Shown in pieces: positions 53,706-61,965 of a DNA stretch of 64,000 nt. The DNA comes from Planctomycetales bacterium. GTDB lineage: Bacteria > Planctomycetota > Planctomycetia > Isosphaerales > Isosphaeraceae. The translations under genes were made by a program, and so were the position numbers. The DNA is taken from the NCBI GenBank assembly GCA_027449865.1, contig DAIDKV010000206.1, positions 1-64,000 of the forward strand, given 5' to 3'. Numbering within the stretch: the stretch's first letter is position 1; each line of letters opens with the position of its first letter. The notes beneath the pieces were generated by a model. That model was not told the DNA's origin and did no database searches. It was given only the letters and a program-made list of their open reading frames with translations.

Positions 53706-55019
53706 TCAATACCCCTTCGGCTCTTCCTTGATCGCGTCGACCTCCGGCGGAGCGGTGGCGCGAAGCCGCATCGCGACCTCGCCGGCGCGTCGGAAGGCCC
53801 GCAGCACGTTCCCGCCGAGGATCTTGTGAATGTCGGCCTCCGAGTAGCCGCGGCGGAGGAGTTCGTCGGTCAGCCGGGGAAAGCATGAGACATCTTCGAG
53901 CCCGATCGGCCACTGCGTGATCCCGTCGAAGTCCGAGCCGATCCCGACGTGATCGATCCCCGCGATTTTCACGATGTGGTCGATGTGGTCGGCAACGTCG
54001 CGATACGTCCCGCGGACGGTGGCCGCCTCGTTCGACTGCCGCCAGGCCGCGATCGCCTTCCGGCGGGCGGGCCCTTCGGGGTACTTCGCCTGGATCTCCT
54101 CCAGCACCGCCCGGACCTTCGCCCCGGCGTTGGGGACGATGAACCCCGAGTAAAAGTTCACCATCACCACTCCACCGTTGCGGCTCACCTCGCGGAGGAT
54201 CGAGTCGGGGACGTTCCTCGGCGAAGGGCAGAGCGCGAAGGCACTCGAGTGGCTCGCGATGATCGGGGCCTGCGAGACCTTGAGGGCATCGGCCATCGTC
54301 GCGGGCGAGACGTGCGAGATGTCCACCAGCATCCCGAGCCGGTTCATCTCCTTCACGACTCGCTCGCCAAACGGGGTCAGGCCGTCATGGCGGGGTGAGT
54401 CGGTCGCGGCGTCGGCCCAGGCGAGTGTCTTGTTGTGCGTGAGAGTCATGTACCGGGCGCCCAGAGCGTGGAACGCCCGAAGCTGCGCCAGGCTGTCCTC
54501 GATCGCGACGCCCCCCTCAATCCCAATCAGCGAGGCCACCTTGCCCGACCGCGCGACCCGCTCGACATCGTCGGCCGAATAGGCCATCGCGAAGGCGTCG
54601 GGATAGCGGGCGACCATCCGCTTGACCAGATCGATCTGCTCGACTACCGTCCGCGCGGGGTCGGGATGCTCGCTCGGAATGTAGACCGACCAGAACTGCG
54701 CCTTGACGCCCCCCTCGCGTAGCCGGGGAATATCGGTCTGGCCCGAGTCGAGCCGACGCGAGAGATCAAACCGCTTGAGGTCAAAGTCGCCCTCGGTCCG
54801 AAGCCGCCAGGGCAGGTCGTTGTGGCCGTCAAAGAGGAGGCCGGAGGCGTGGATCTTCCTCGCCCGGTCGGAGATCATCGGCAAGGGGTCAGCCTTGGCC
54901 GCCTCGGGCCGATCGGGCGGCGCCGGTGTCGGCGTCTGCGCCCTAGCTATCACCCCCGACAGGTTCAGCAGACATCCCATCACAAGAACCCGACCGACGC
55001 TCGCCCTTCGCTTGTTCAT
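53706..55019 (-). CDS. exported M19-family dipeptidase
   Basis: This 437-residue metalloenzyme belongs to the renal dipeptidase family (peptidase M19) that cleaves dipeptides and some D-containing peptides. Zinc ligands are in 'FDGHNDLPWRLR' (His-x-Asp) and further His residues occur in 'LVDISHVSP' and 'ASHSSAFAL'; 'GSDFDGITQWP' near the C-terminus is also typical. A signal peptide ('VLVMGCLLNLSGVIARAQ') marks it as exported, possibly a lipoprotein if the internal Cys is used. It is read in the same direction as the methyltransferase gene but starts 155 bases after its stop. Confidence 0.93.
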   Translation of the reverse strand: MNKRRASVGRVLVMGCLLNLSGVIARAQTPTPAPPDRPEAAKADPLPMISDRARKIHASGLLFDGHNDLPWRLRTEGDFDLKRFDLSRRLDSGQTDIPRLREGGVKAQFWSVYIPSEHPDPARTVVEQIDLVKRMVARYPDAFAMAYSADDVERVARSGKVASLIGIEGGVAIEDSLAQLRAFHALGARYMTLTHNKTLAWADAATDSPRHDGLTPFGERVVKEMNRLGMLVDISHVSPATMADALKVSQAPIIASHSSAFALCPSPRNVPDSILREVSRNGGVVMVNFYSGFIVPNAGAKVRAVLEEIQAKYPEGPARRKAIAAWRQSNEAATVRGTYRDVADHIDHIVKIAGIDHVGIGSDFDGITQWPIGLEDVSCFPRLTDELLRRGYSEADIHKILGGNVLRAFRRAGEVAMRLRATAPPEVDAIKEEPKGY

Positions 55020-55174
55020 GACATCCCCATCTCGTTCGAGCCTTCCGTCCCCGGCGCGATCCTATTCTGACCCGGGCCGGTTCGTCCGACAACGGACCGC
55101 CGACGACCCAGGGCCTGGATCCGGGGAAGGCGCGCGAGCGGGCCCTCGCTTCGCGATCGTCGGACCCGGCGCGA

Positions 55175-56038
55175 TCAGGGCCGGGTCGGCTTCGTGGCGG
55201 AGGCGGCTCCGGCCGCTCCGTCCGGACGTGGCGCGGGCTTCTCGAAAATGATGACGTGCTGCCAGGGGAGGAATTCGAGCGATTCCTTGAACGCGAACCC
55301 CTGCGGCTCAACCTCGCGGCGGACCTGGGCGAGGGTCATCTTGTGTTCGGGCTTGATCGGAACCTCGGGATCCTCGCCACGGAACTCCACCAGGACCAGC
55401 CGGCCGCCAGGCTTGAGCGCCTGGAGAAAACCCTTCAGGATCGCCTCGGGATCGGAGCATTCGTGGTAAACGTCGACCATCAGGATCAGGTCGAGGGCGC
55501 CCTCGGGGAGGGCAGTATCGTCCTGGGTGCAGCGGATGGTTTTGATATTCGAGACGCCGGCCATCCGGGCGTTGTCCCGAAGCATCCGGAGCATCTCCGG
55601 CTGAACGTCGGCCGCGTACACAATCCCCTTCGGACCGACCCGGCGCGCCATGCGGATGCTGTGATAACCGGCCCCGGCGCCGACATCGGCGACCGTGCCC
55701 CCGCGCGGGATTTTCAGGGCGTCGAGCATCGCCTCGGGCTGTTCTTCCTGAACGCGGGTCTCACGGAAGAGCCACTCGGCGCCCTGCCACGACATCACAT
55801 CGGCGATCGGTCGGCCCATGTAAAAGCCGGGTGCCTCGTCGCGACGAACGCGGCGCCTGGCTTTCGGTCTCGCCTTCTTCTTTGCCGGGGCCTCCTGGCT
55901 CGCCGATGGTTTCGACCCGCTCGGATCGGATTTCGGGGCCGGTTCCTGGGCGAAGAGCGGCCCGATCGTCCCGCAGAAAAGCCCCGCCGCGAGAATCCAG
56001 ATCTTGGGCTTTTGCCATCGCCGAGGGTGCTCGATCAT
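55175..56038 (-). CDS. exported class I methyltransferase
   Basis: This 287-residue protein is a SAM-dependent methyltransferase with a cleavable-looking signal: 'IWILAAGLFCGTIGPLFAQ', then a Lys/Arg-rich linker (about 36-70). The SAM-binding motif I is 'VADVGAGAGYHSIRMAR', followed by 'IVYAADVQPEMLRML', 'DLILMVDVYHEC' and the late 'LKPGGRLVLVEFRGED'. SAM is not expected outside the cytoplasm, so the signal is striking; this class of 'methyltransferase with signal peptide' recurs in planctomycetes. It begins 22 bases after the glycosyltransferase gene on the same strand. Confidence 0.88.
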   Translation of the reverse strand: MIEHPRRWQKPKIWILAAGLFCGTIGPLFAQEPAPKSDPSGSKPSASQEAPAKKKARPKARRRVRRDEAPGFYMGRPIADVMSWQGAEWLFRETRVQEEQPEAMLDALKIPRGGTVADVGAGAGYHSIRMARRVGPKGIVYAADVQPEMLRMLRDNARMAGVSNIKTIRCTQDDTALPEGALDLILMVDVYHECSDPEAILKGFLQALKPGGRLVLVEFRGEDPEVPIKPEHKMTLAQVRREVEPQGFAFKESLEFLPWQHVIIFEKPAPRPDGAAGAASATKPTRP

Positions 56039-56060
56039 GCGGTGCCTCCCGCCGTCTGTG

Positions 56061-57005
56061 TCAATCGAAGAAGCGATACTTCACGATGCACCAAAGCGCC
56101 TGAAAGCCGTCCTTGATGCCGATGTGCTTCCCCTCGGCGTAGGTTCGGCCATGGTACGAGACCGGAAGCTCGTAAATCCGGCACTTGCGGCCCGGCTCGC
56201 CGTCGCGGGGCGGGAAATGGAACCGCGCCACCTTCGCCGTGACCTCGGGCTCGAAGCCGAACCGGTCGCTCTTCAGATCGATCGCCTGGATAACCTCGCG
56301 GCGGAAGACCTTGTAGCAGACCTCCATGTCGGTGAGGTTCAGGTTGGTGAAGCAGTTCGAGAGCAGAGTCAGGAACTGGTTCCCCAGCGAATGCCAGAAA
56401 TAGAGGACGCGGTGAGTCTCGCCGATGAACCGCGAGCCGTAAACAACATCGGCGAGGTCCTCGACGATCGGCTGGATCAGCCTGGGAAATTCAGCCGGGT
56501 CGTATTCGAGGTCGGCATCCTGAACAATGACGACCTGGCCGGTCGCCACGCGAAAGCCCGTGCGCAGGGCCGCGCCCTTGCCCTGGTTCCGCTCGTGATA
56601 GACCACCTTCAGCTCGGGGTCCCGCTCGGCCAGCTCGCGGAGGATCTCGCGGGTGCCGTCCTTCGAGCAATCATCGACGACGATGATTTCCTTGCGGATC
56701 GGAACCTCCCGGACCCGCCGCAGAATCTCGTGAATGGTCTTCCGTTCGTTGTAGCAGGGGATGACGACCGAGAGGACCAGATTCTCGGGAATGCGAAAGA
56801 TGCCGAGCTTCCGGCAGAAGGCTTCGCCGAGGGTCTCGATCAGCCACTGCCAGCGCTCGGCGTCGCTGGCGAAGCCGCCGGTCGGCGGCTGAATCTCGGG
56901 CCCGGCGGACTCGACGCCGTCGGCACGGTCGTTGCCGGACCGGGGCGAGGGCGACGGGGAGACCGCAACGGTTGCGGACGACGGGCGAACCTCCATGGCG
57001 AGCAA
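56061..57005 (-). CDS. family 2 glycosyltransferase (DPM1/polyprenol-phosphate type)
   Basis: This 314-residue GT-A glycosyltransferase shows '[17 protein letters not shown]', '[16 protein letters not shown]', '[18 protein letters not shown]' and the metal-binding '[13 protein letters not shown]', a pattern close to dolichol/undecaprenol-phosphate mannosyl- and glucosyltransferases. No C-terminal membrane helices are seen. The N-terminal 60 residues are an unstructured extension. It is read with the methyltransferase gene, 22 bases away, so both probably serve cell-surface glycans or lipids. The acceptor cannot be told. Confidence 0.92.
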   Translation of the reverse strand: MLAMEVRPSSATVAVSPSPSPRSGNDRADGVESAGPEIQPPTGGFASDAERWQWLIETLGEAFCRKLGIFRIPENLVLSVVIPCYNERKTIHEILRRVREVPIRKEIIVVDDCSKDGTREILRELAERDPELKVVYHERNQGKGAALRTGFRVATGQVVIVQDADLEYDPAEFPRLIQPIVEDLADVVYGSRFIGETHRVLYFWHSLGNQFLTLLSNCFTNLNLTDMEVCYKVFRREVIQAIDLKSDRFGFEPEVTAKVARFHFPPRDGEPGRKCRIYELPVSYHGRTYAEGKHIGIKDGFQALWCIVKYRFFD

Positions 57006-57179
57006 ACCCTCCCAACGACGATCCGACCGGTGCTCCGGGGCCGAATCCCGGCGGGGGCCGACGCCCTGGTCCAGGCGGGCCGGCCGTCGACGGTCGAATC
57101 AAGGATGCCGCGTCCAGGATAAGCGACGATCGGGGCCAGGGGAAGGCGGAACGGGGACGAGGTCGCGACCGAAATGCCA

Positions 57180-57207
57180 AGGGCCGCCCCCATCTGGGAA
57201 CGGCCCT
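57180..57207 (-). terminator. hairpin downstream of Cys-repeat lipoprotein gene
   Basis: AGGGCCG at 57180-57186 pairs with CGGCCCT at 57201-57207 and a second CCC/GGG pair closes the loop. It lies about 40 bases after the stop of the lipoprotein gene on the minus strand. The tail on that strand is only weakly T-rich. Confidence 0.4.
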
Positions 57208-57246
57208 CTCTTTCCAGTGGAACCAGAAGCCAGGCGCAGCGCCCGG

Positions 57247-58011
57247 TCAGGTGGTCGGCGGATTGGTCCGGCCCGGCGTCCCCTCGGATCCCCCAGGACC
57301 GCCCACACCGGCGGGAGCCGGCGGCGCGGGAGGCGTCGCACCCTCGATCGAGGGGCTGGTCGCCCTCGGCGTCGCCGGAGTCGGCGCCACCGGCGTCGTC
57401 ACCTCGGAAGGAACCGGCGGAGCCACCACCGCGCCGGGCGTCCCCATCGTTCCAGCCGACCCGTAGGTCGACGTCGCGCCGCCCCACTGCTTCGACGGAA
57501 CCGTCAGCGTGGTCATCGACTGGCTCGAAACCACCGGCCCGTAGTTCACACCCAGCGCCGAGCCGAAGACCGGCGGCGCATACCCCGAGGCGTAGCACGA
57601 CGGCAGCATCGACGAATAGCCGCACGTCTGCGTGTAGCAGCAGTTCCGCCGGTGTCCGTGCTTCCGGCCGCAACCGCCGCACCGATTGGCGTGGTGCTTG
57701 CCGCTGTAGCAACCGCTGTAGCAACCGCCATAGCAGCCGCCACCGGCCCAGCCGTAGCCTGTCCCGTAGCAGCCGCTATAGCAGCCGCCATAACCCCCCG
57801 CGTAGCAACCGCCGTAGCAACCGCTGTAGCAGCCGCCGTAGCAGCCCGCGTAGCACGACGGCATGACCGGTCCCGGATAGCAATCCGCATAGCAACCCGA
57901 GCCCAACCCAAAGCAACTCGAATAGCTCGGAGCAGCATAGGCAATGTCACAACCCTTGTTGTGACAGCCCATGCCACTCAGCGCGACCAGCATCAACAAC
58001 GTCCCCTGCAT
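57247..58011 (-). CDS. Cys/Gly/Tyr-repeat lipoprotein
   Basis: This 254-residue lipoprotein has a signal ending in 'ALSGMGC' (Cys16). Residues about 35-115 consist of irregular repeats of the type Cys-Tyr-x-Gly-Cys ('CYAGCYGGCYSGCYGGCY'), with more than 25 Cys in this part, then a basic His/Arg segment 'GKHHANRCGGCGRKHGHRRNC', and finally a low-complexity Pro/Ala/Thr/Gly tail. At DNA level the repeats are units of about 12 bases. GGGAGG precedes the ATG. The cysteine spacing resembles neither conotoxin, metallothionein nor zinc-finger families that I recognise; dense disulfides, metal binding or a cross-linked surface coat are possibilities. It is read in the same direction as the glycosyltransferase gene. 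Confidence 0.8.
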   Translation of the reverse strand: MQGTLLMLVALSGMGCHNKGCDIAYAAPSYSSCFGLGSGCYADCYPGPVMPSCYAGCYGGCYSGCYGGCYAGGYGGCYSGCYGTGYGWAGGGCYGGCYSGCYSGKHHANRCGGCGRKHGHRRNCCYTQTCGYSSMLPSCYASGYAPPVFGSALGVNYGPVVSSQSMTTLTVPSKQWGGATSTYGSAGTMGTPGAVVAPPVPSEVTTPVAPTPATPRATSPSIEGATPPAPPAPAGVGGPGGSEGTPGRTNPPTT

Positions 58012-58394
58012 AGCTTCCCTCCCGGTTGCCCTTCGAATGGAGTGACCACCCACTGAGCCGCGACCGGCACCCTCACGGACCCTGGTGCAACCTCGGATTG
58101 GGGCTGGGCCTCCCACGAGCAAGCGACGACCCTCTGGCCACGCGGATGCTCTTGCCCATCCAGTCGCCCAATAACTTAACCTTCTCTCTCAGACGACCCA
58201 GATTCTAATACCCATCCTACCCCACATTCAACTCGAAGGCGTCAAAATGGCGGGAAAGTAGGAACTGGGAAGTCTGGGCGTAAAGAGCGTATCGATCGGA
58301 TCGGGCAGATCGCGTGCCATTTCTGGTCTCTGGTCATTCCGGCGGGTATTTTTGAGGAGGAAAGAGGCAACGGCCAGCGAAACAGGAGGACCAC
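58012..58394. other. divergent intergenic region
   Basis: These 383 bases separate the Cys-repeat lipoprotein (minus) and the HTTM operon (plus). I see no gene. The part between 58160 and 58260 is A/T-richer and probably contains the promoters. Confidence 0.35.
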
Positions 58395-59060
58395 ATGCGG
58401 AAACACGCGAAGGGGCCGGTGCCCGCATCGCCAGAGGCCCCCGCCAGGGATTCGGCCGAGCCTGGCGAGGCCGATGCGGCAGGGGGATGGCCGAGGTGGG
58501 CACGCCGGCTGGTCACGGCTCTCTTGCTGTTTCACCTGGCCGCCGTGGTCGCCGGCGCGGTGGGGTTCCCGCCGTCGTCGCCGCTGCAACAGGCGATCGC
58601 CGAACGGTTCTCGAAGTATTTCGACCTGGTGGACCTCGGCTATACCTACCGATTCTACGTCGAGCCGCCACCGACTCCGGTGGTCACGGCGACGATCCAC
58701 CGCGCCGATGGACGTCCGGACGAGACGGTCCGGCTCCCCGGACGCGCGGTCTCCGGCCCCCGTATGCGGCACCAGCGGCAGCTCGCGCTGGCCAACGCAC
58801 TGGCCGCCGACGTCCAGGAAGCCCGGCAGCGCGCCGGCGACCCGCGCCAGAGCCGCCTGGCTCGGGCCTATGCGCGGCACCTCTGCCGGACCCGGCCCGG
58901 ATGCCAAAGGGTCACGATCCATCTGGAGCTGCACCTCTTACCCGATCCCGACGAGGTCCGGCGCGCTCTCGATTCCCCGACCGGAACCTTCGACCTCTTC
59001 GGCGACCGGATGTTCACGACTCCCCAATGGATCGGAGATTTCTCGTGCGACGACTTCTGA
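58395..59060 (+). CDS. hypothetical membrane-anchored protein, first gene of HTTM operon
   Basis: This 221-residue protein has an acidic/Pro-rich cytoplasmic start (about 1-35), one membrane helix ('LVTALLLFHLAAVVAGAVGF', about 39-58), and an exported domain of about 160 residues containing the phrase 'FSKYFDLVDLGYTYRFYVEPPPTPVVTATI'. The domain is not one I can name. Its end overlaps the next gene by 34 bases, indicating translational coupling. Similar small proteins ahead of HTTM proteins would be expected to be cofactors of the same process. Confidence 0.7.
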   Translation: MRKHAKGPVPASPEAPARDSAEPGEADAAGGWPRWARRLVTALLLFHLAAVVAGAVGFPPSSPLQQAIAERFSKYFDLVDLGYTYRFYVEPPPTPVVTATIHRADGRPDETVRLPGRAVSGPRMRHQRQLALANALAADVQEARQRAGDPRQSRLARAYARHLCRTRPGCQRVTIHLELHLLPDPDEVRRALDSPTGTFDLFGDRMFTTPQWIGDFSCDDF

Positions 59061-60529
59061 TCGAGATCGGCGATTACGTCGTCCGCCTTTCCAGAGCGAT
59101 CCGGCGCGGGTGGGACACCTTCTTCTTCACACCGGCCGACCCGACCTCGCTGGGCCTGATCCGAATCGCGACCGGTTTCCTGGGCTTCTGGAGCCTCTTC
59201 GTCCTGGGGCTCGACCTGCCCGACTACCTTGGCTCTTCGGGATGGGCCGAGCCCGGTGCGATTCGAGCGGCGCAACAGGGCTGGCAATGGTCGTTCTGGT
59301 TTTTGGTCCCGGATGGAGCCCTCCGCGCCGTCTGGATCGGATGCCTGATCGTGCTCGCGATGTTTTCCGTCGGGCTTTTCAGCCGAGCGACCGCCGTTCT
59401 CTCCTGGGTGATCGTGGTGTCGACAATCCGACGGGTCCCAATCGCGCTTTACGGTTTCGACCAGGTGCTTTCGCCGGTGACGCTCTACCTGGCCGCGACC
59501 AGCGCCGCTGGCCAGGCTCTCTCGCTCGACCGCTTCCTCCGGCGATGGCGGCAGGCAAGGAGTTCGGCCGCCCGGCCGATGCCGGCCTCGACAACGCCCG
59601 AAGGCGCCTCGCGCAGGGTCTTGCCGAGGGAGCCCGCGGTCCCCTTGCCGACGGTCGGGGCGAACCTGGCGCTCCGGTTGATCCAGTTGCACCTGGTCGT
59701 GATTTACGCCTCGGCCGGGCTGGGCAAGCTTCAGGGCCCCTCATGGTGGAACGGGATGGCCCTCTGGGGAACGATGACCGCCGGTGAGTTCGTGGTCATG
59801 GACTTCACGCCGATGGCCCGATGGCCGATGCTCATCAACTTCCTGACTCATACCAGCCTGGCGCTCGAGCTGCTCTACCCGGTTCTCGTCTGGGTCTCGA
59901 TCGCCCGGCCGTTGATGCTGGTGGGGATCATCGGTTTGCACGCCGGGATCGGGCTCATGAGCCCGGGACTGGCCGAGTTCTCGGCGATGATGATCGCGGC
60001 CAACCTGTCGTTCGTCTCGGGGAAATGGCTGCGCGGGCTGGTCTCGGATCCCGACCGGCCGCCCCTGAAGGTTCTGTTCGACGGAGCCTGCCCGCGATGC
60101 CGGGCGACGATGGCGATGGTGATGGCGGCCGAGCCGGGCGGGGCGGTCGAGCCGATCGACCTCACGGCCGTCGACGTCCGCGCGATCCATCCCTCGCTGA
60201 CGGCCGAGGACTGCCTTCGCTCGATGCACGCGGTCAACGGCCGCGGCCGGATCTCCGCCGGGTTCGACGCGGTTCTGGCGATCGGGGCCAGACTGCCTCT
60301 TTTCTGGATCCCGGCGACGGTTGGATCGCTGCCGGGGGTCGCCTCGGCTGGACGATCGGTCTACAATCGAATAGCGGCCAGCCGGCCGCGCGATGTCCCA
60401 TGCACCGATCAGGCGTGCGGGATACATCCCGCGCCCCGATCTGAGCCCCTCTCTCGGCGGGGCCGTTCCACGAACCATCACCAGGCGGAGCCGTCCCCCG
60501 CGGATGCCCGGGAGGTACCACGTCCATGA
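59027..60529 (+). CDS. HTTM-domain protein fused to DCC thiol-disulfide domain
   Basis: This 500-residue polytopic protein has an HTTM (horizontally transferred transmembrane) domain, related to vitamin K-dependent gamma-carboxylase, in residues about 30-340: 'PTSLGLIRIATGFLGFWSLFVLGL', 'ALRLIQLHLVVIYASAGLGKLQGPSWWNG' and 'SLALELLYPVLVWV' are typical. A C-terminal DUF393/DCC domain follows, with the redox-type 'VLFDGACPRCRATMAMV' motif (Cys-x-x-Cys). I chose the ATG at 59027, which overlaps the previous gene by 34 bases. The stop overlaps the next start by four bases (ATGA). A membrane oxidoreductase or carboxylase-like role is possible. Confidence 0.85.
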   Translation: MDRRFLVRRLLIEIGDYVVRLSRAIRRGWDTFFFTPADPTSLGLIRIATGFLGFWSLFVLGLDLPDYLGSSGWAEPGAIRAAQQGWQWSFWFLVPDGALRAVWIGCLIVLAMFSVGLFSRATAVLSWVIVVSTIRRVPIALYGFDQVLSPVTLYLAATSAAGQALSLDRFLRRWRQARSSAARPMPASTTPEGASRRVLPREPAVPLPTVGANLALRLIQLHLVVIYASAGLGKLQGPSWWNGMALWGTMTAGEFVVMDFTPMARWPMLINFLTHTSLALELLYPVLVWVSIARPLMLVGIIGLHAGIGLMSPGLAEFSAMMIAANLSFVSGKWLRGLVSDPDRPPLKVLFDGACPRCRATMAMVMAAEPGGAVEPIDLTAVDVRAIHPSLTAEDCLRSMHAVNGRGRISAGFDAVLAIGARLPLFWIPATVGSLPGVASAGRSVYNRIAASRPRDVPCTDQACGIHPAPRSEPLSRRGRSTNHHQAEPSPADAREVPRP

Positions 60530-60897
60530 GCCACGCGACGGATCCCCAGTATCGACCCCGCCCGTCGAATGACGACCGCGATCGGGACGACGACCGCGAA
60601 CCCATCGCCGCCGGTCGGACGTACCTGGCCGAGCCCGGCTGGCGGATCGGTGTGAAATCGGGCAGCGAGCGCGAGTTCTGCTACATGGTCGCGCCCGGAC
60701 AGGATTTCTATCATCGCCTCCACGACGGCGAGATTTTCCTCCATCGTCATGAGGAGAAGCTCTGCCTGGCCTGTGCCTCCCGGCGGGGCCTGCTCGTCGG
60801 CGAGCCGAGACGGCTCCGCGAACTGGCGATGGCCCCCCCGCGCGAGACCGAAGGACTCTCCTTCGACGTCGGCTGGTACGACCTCAAGCGATCCTAA
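60526..60897 (+). CDS. hypothetical protein, third gene of HTTM operon
   Basis: This 123-residue soluble protein has an Asp/Arg/Pro-rich N-terminus (about 1-35) and a compact rest with 'GSEREFCYMVAPGQDFYHRLHDGEIFLHRHEEKLCLACASRRGLL'. The ATG overlaps the stop of the preceding gene (ATGA), so it is translationally coupled. Several His and Cys residues (Cys-x-x-Cys in 'CLACA') could bind metal. No family recognised. Confidence 0.65.
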   Translation: MSHATDPQYRPRPSNDDRDRDDDREPIAAGRTYLAEPGWRIGVKSGSEREFCYMVAPGQDFYHRLHDGEIFLHRHEEKLCLACASRRGLLVGEPRRLRELAMAPPRETEGLSFDVGWYDLKRS

Positions 60898-60923
60898 AAG
60901 GGGCGGCCCACCGGAAGTCGGCG

Positions 60924-61241
60924 TCATCGCGAACGATGCCGCGCGGCGAGCCGCTCGACCCAGCTTTGACTTCCAGGGAAGCAATAGGCCCGCCGTTCCC
61001 GACCGGGCCCCGTCCCTACCTCGGCATTGAAGTGGGCCCCCTTCGCCGGGTCATAATCCAGCCGGAGCCTCCAGTACGGCTTCTCGGCCGCGTGAACCCC
61101 CACCTCGAATCCCGCCAGCGATCCAAGACGGCCCAGGGAAATCCTTCGGTGCGGCCCGAAGACCACCCCTCGCGATTCGAGCCAGGCGATCGCCGCATTT
61201 CGGGCCTGCTCAATCGTCGCGAATCGTAGGATCGCCTCCAT
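60924..61241 (-). CDS. small hypothetical protein
   Basis: This 105-residue soluble protein begins 'MEAILRFATIEQARNAAIAWLESRGVVFG' and continues with beta-prone 'GFEVGVHAAEKPYWRLRLDYD' and 'KGAHFNAEVGTG'. It looks like a compact alpha-beta fold, but no family is recognised. GAGG precedes the ATG. It is convergent with the HTTM operon and lies downstream of the thioesterase gene. Confidence 0.55.
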   Translation of the reverse strand: MEAILRFATIEQARNAAIAWLESRGVVFGPHRRISLGRLGSLAGFEVGVHAAEKPYWRLRLDYDPAKGAHFNAEVGTGPGRERRAYCFPGSQSWVERLAARHRSR

Positions 61242-61263
61242 CGCTCGCCTCCGACATCCTCAA

Positions 61264-61728
61264 TCAGTGGCGGACATGCAGCAGTCGACGAGCCCGCTCG
61301 CGAAGCGACGACCAGGGCGGCGGTAACGGAATCGGCTCATCCACCGGTTCGTCATCCAGAGGTTCCGGACGGCCAGACGCATCCACCTGGACGAACTGCA
61401 TCAGCCCATCCATCCACGGCGCCGAACCCTCATCAACTCCTGACCCGTAGAGCGCCACCACAATCTGCGCACGGGCCCGGTGGATCTCCACCCCTCGAAT
61501 CTGGACCACCCGCCCCACGGGAACCGGCTCGTAACACCGGAGGTCGAGCACCCGCTTGAGGACCAGGTTGGCGTTGAGCCCGGCGGCCCGGAAGGCGGTC
61601 GCGTAGCCCGCCTCCAGCGAGAGAGAAAGGAGGACGCCGGCGTAGAGCGTCCCGTGATGGTTGGCGTCGCGCGGCAGGATCAGCCGGTGCGTCCGCGTCT
61701 CGTCCACATCGGGAATCGGATCGCCCAT
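61264..61728 (-). CDS. hotdog-fold acyl-CoA thioesterase
   Basis: This 154-residue protein resembles small hotdog-fold acyl-CoA thioesterases: 'ETRTHRLILPRDANHHGTLYAGVLLSLSLEAGYATAFRAAG' contains the 'D-x-N-x-x-G-x-x-x-G' pattern typical of the YciA/4HBT type, followed by 'RVLDLRCYEPVPVGRVVQIRGVEIHRARAQIVVALYG'. I chose the ATG at 61728, since upstream codons are Ser/Arg/Pro-rich and overlap the tRNA. It probably hydrolyses a medium or long acyl-CoA; substrate unknown. Confidence 0.75.
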   Translation of the reverse strand: MGDPIPDVDETRTHRLILPRDANHHGTLYAGVLLSLSLEAGYATAFRAAGLNANLVLKRVLDLRCYEPVPVGRVVQIRGVEIHRARAQIVVALYGSGVDEGSAPWMDGLMQFVQVDASGRPEPLDDEPVDEPIPLPPPWSSLRERARRLLHVRH

Positions 61729-61892
61729 GCGCGTCGAGCTCGACGGGGCCGAAAGGGCAGGGGAGGGGTCATCGCGCGCCTCTCGCGGAAGCTTAACACG
61801 GGGATCATCGGCCGGCAACCTGGGCCGACTCACGCACGCCCCTTCACGAAAAAAGCCCTCGAATCTCAGGATTCGAGGGCTTTCATGAAAAG

Positions 61893-61965
61893 TTGCGCCG
61901 GTAGGAATCGAACCTACGACCTCCAGGTTATGAGCCTGGCGAGCTAGCCGCTGCTCCACGGCGCA
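61893..61965 (-). tRNA. tRNA-Met (anticodon CAT), initiator-like
   Basis: The 73-base cloverleaf has acceptor TGCGCCG/CGGCGCA, anticodon loop CTCATAA, variable loop AGGTC and T-arm GTAGG/CCTAC. Initiator-like features are A11:T24 in the D-stem, G26 and the AGGTC variable loop. Against this, the acceptor begins with a paired T1:A72 rather than the C1/A72 mismatch, and the anticodon stem (CCAGG/CCTGG) has A29:T41 so only two of the three usual G:C pairs. CCA is not encoded. Confidence 0.9.

Noticed and set aside
57700-57865. Short tandem repeats that look at first like a CRISPR array
   Set aside because: The units are about 12 bases with no spacers and lie in frame inside the Cys-repeat lipoprotein gene.
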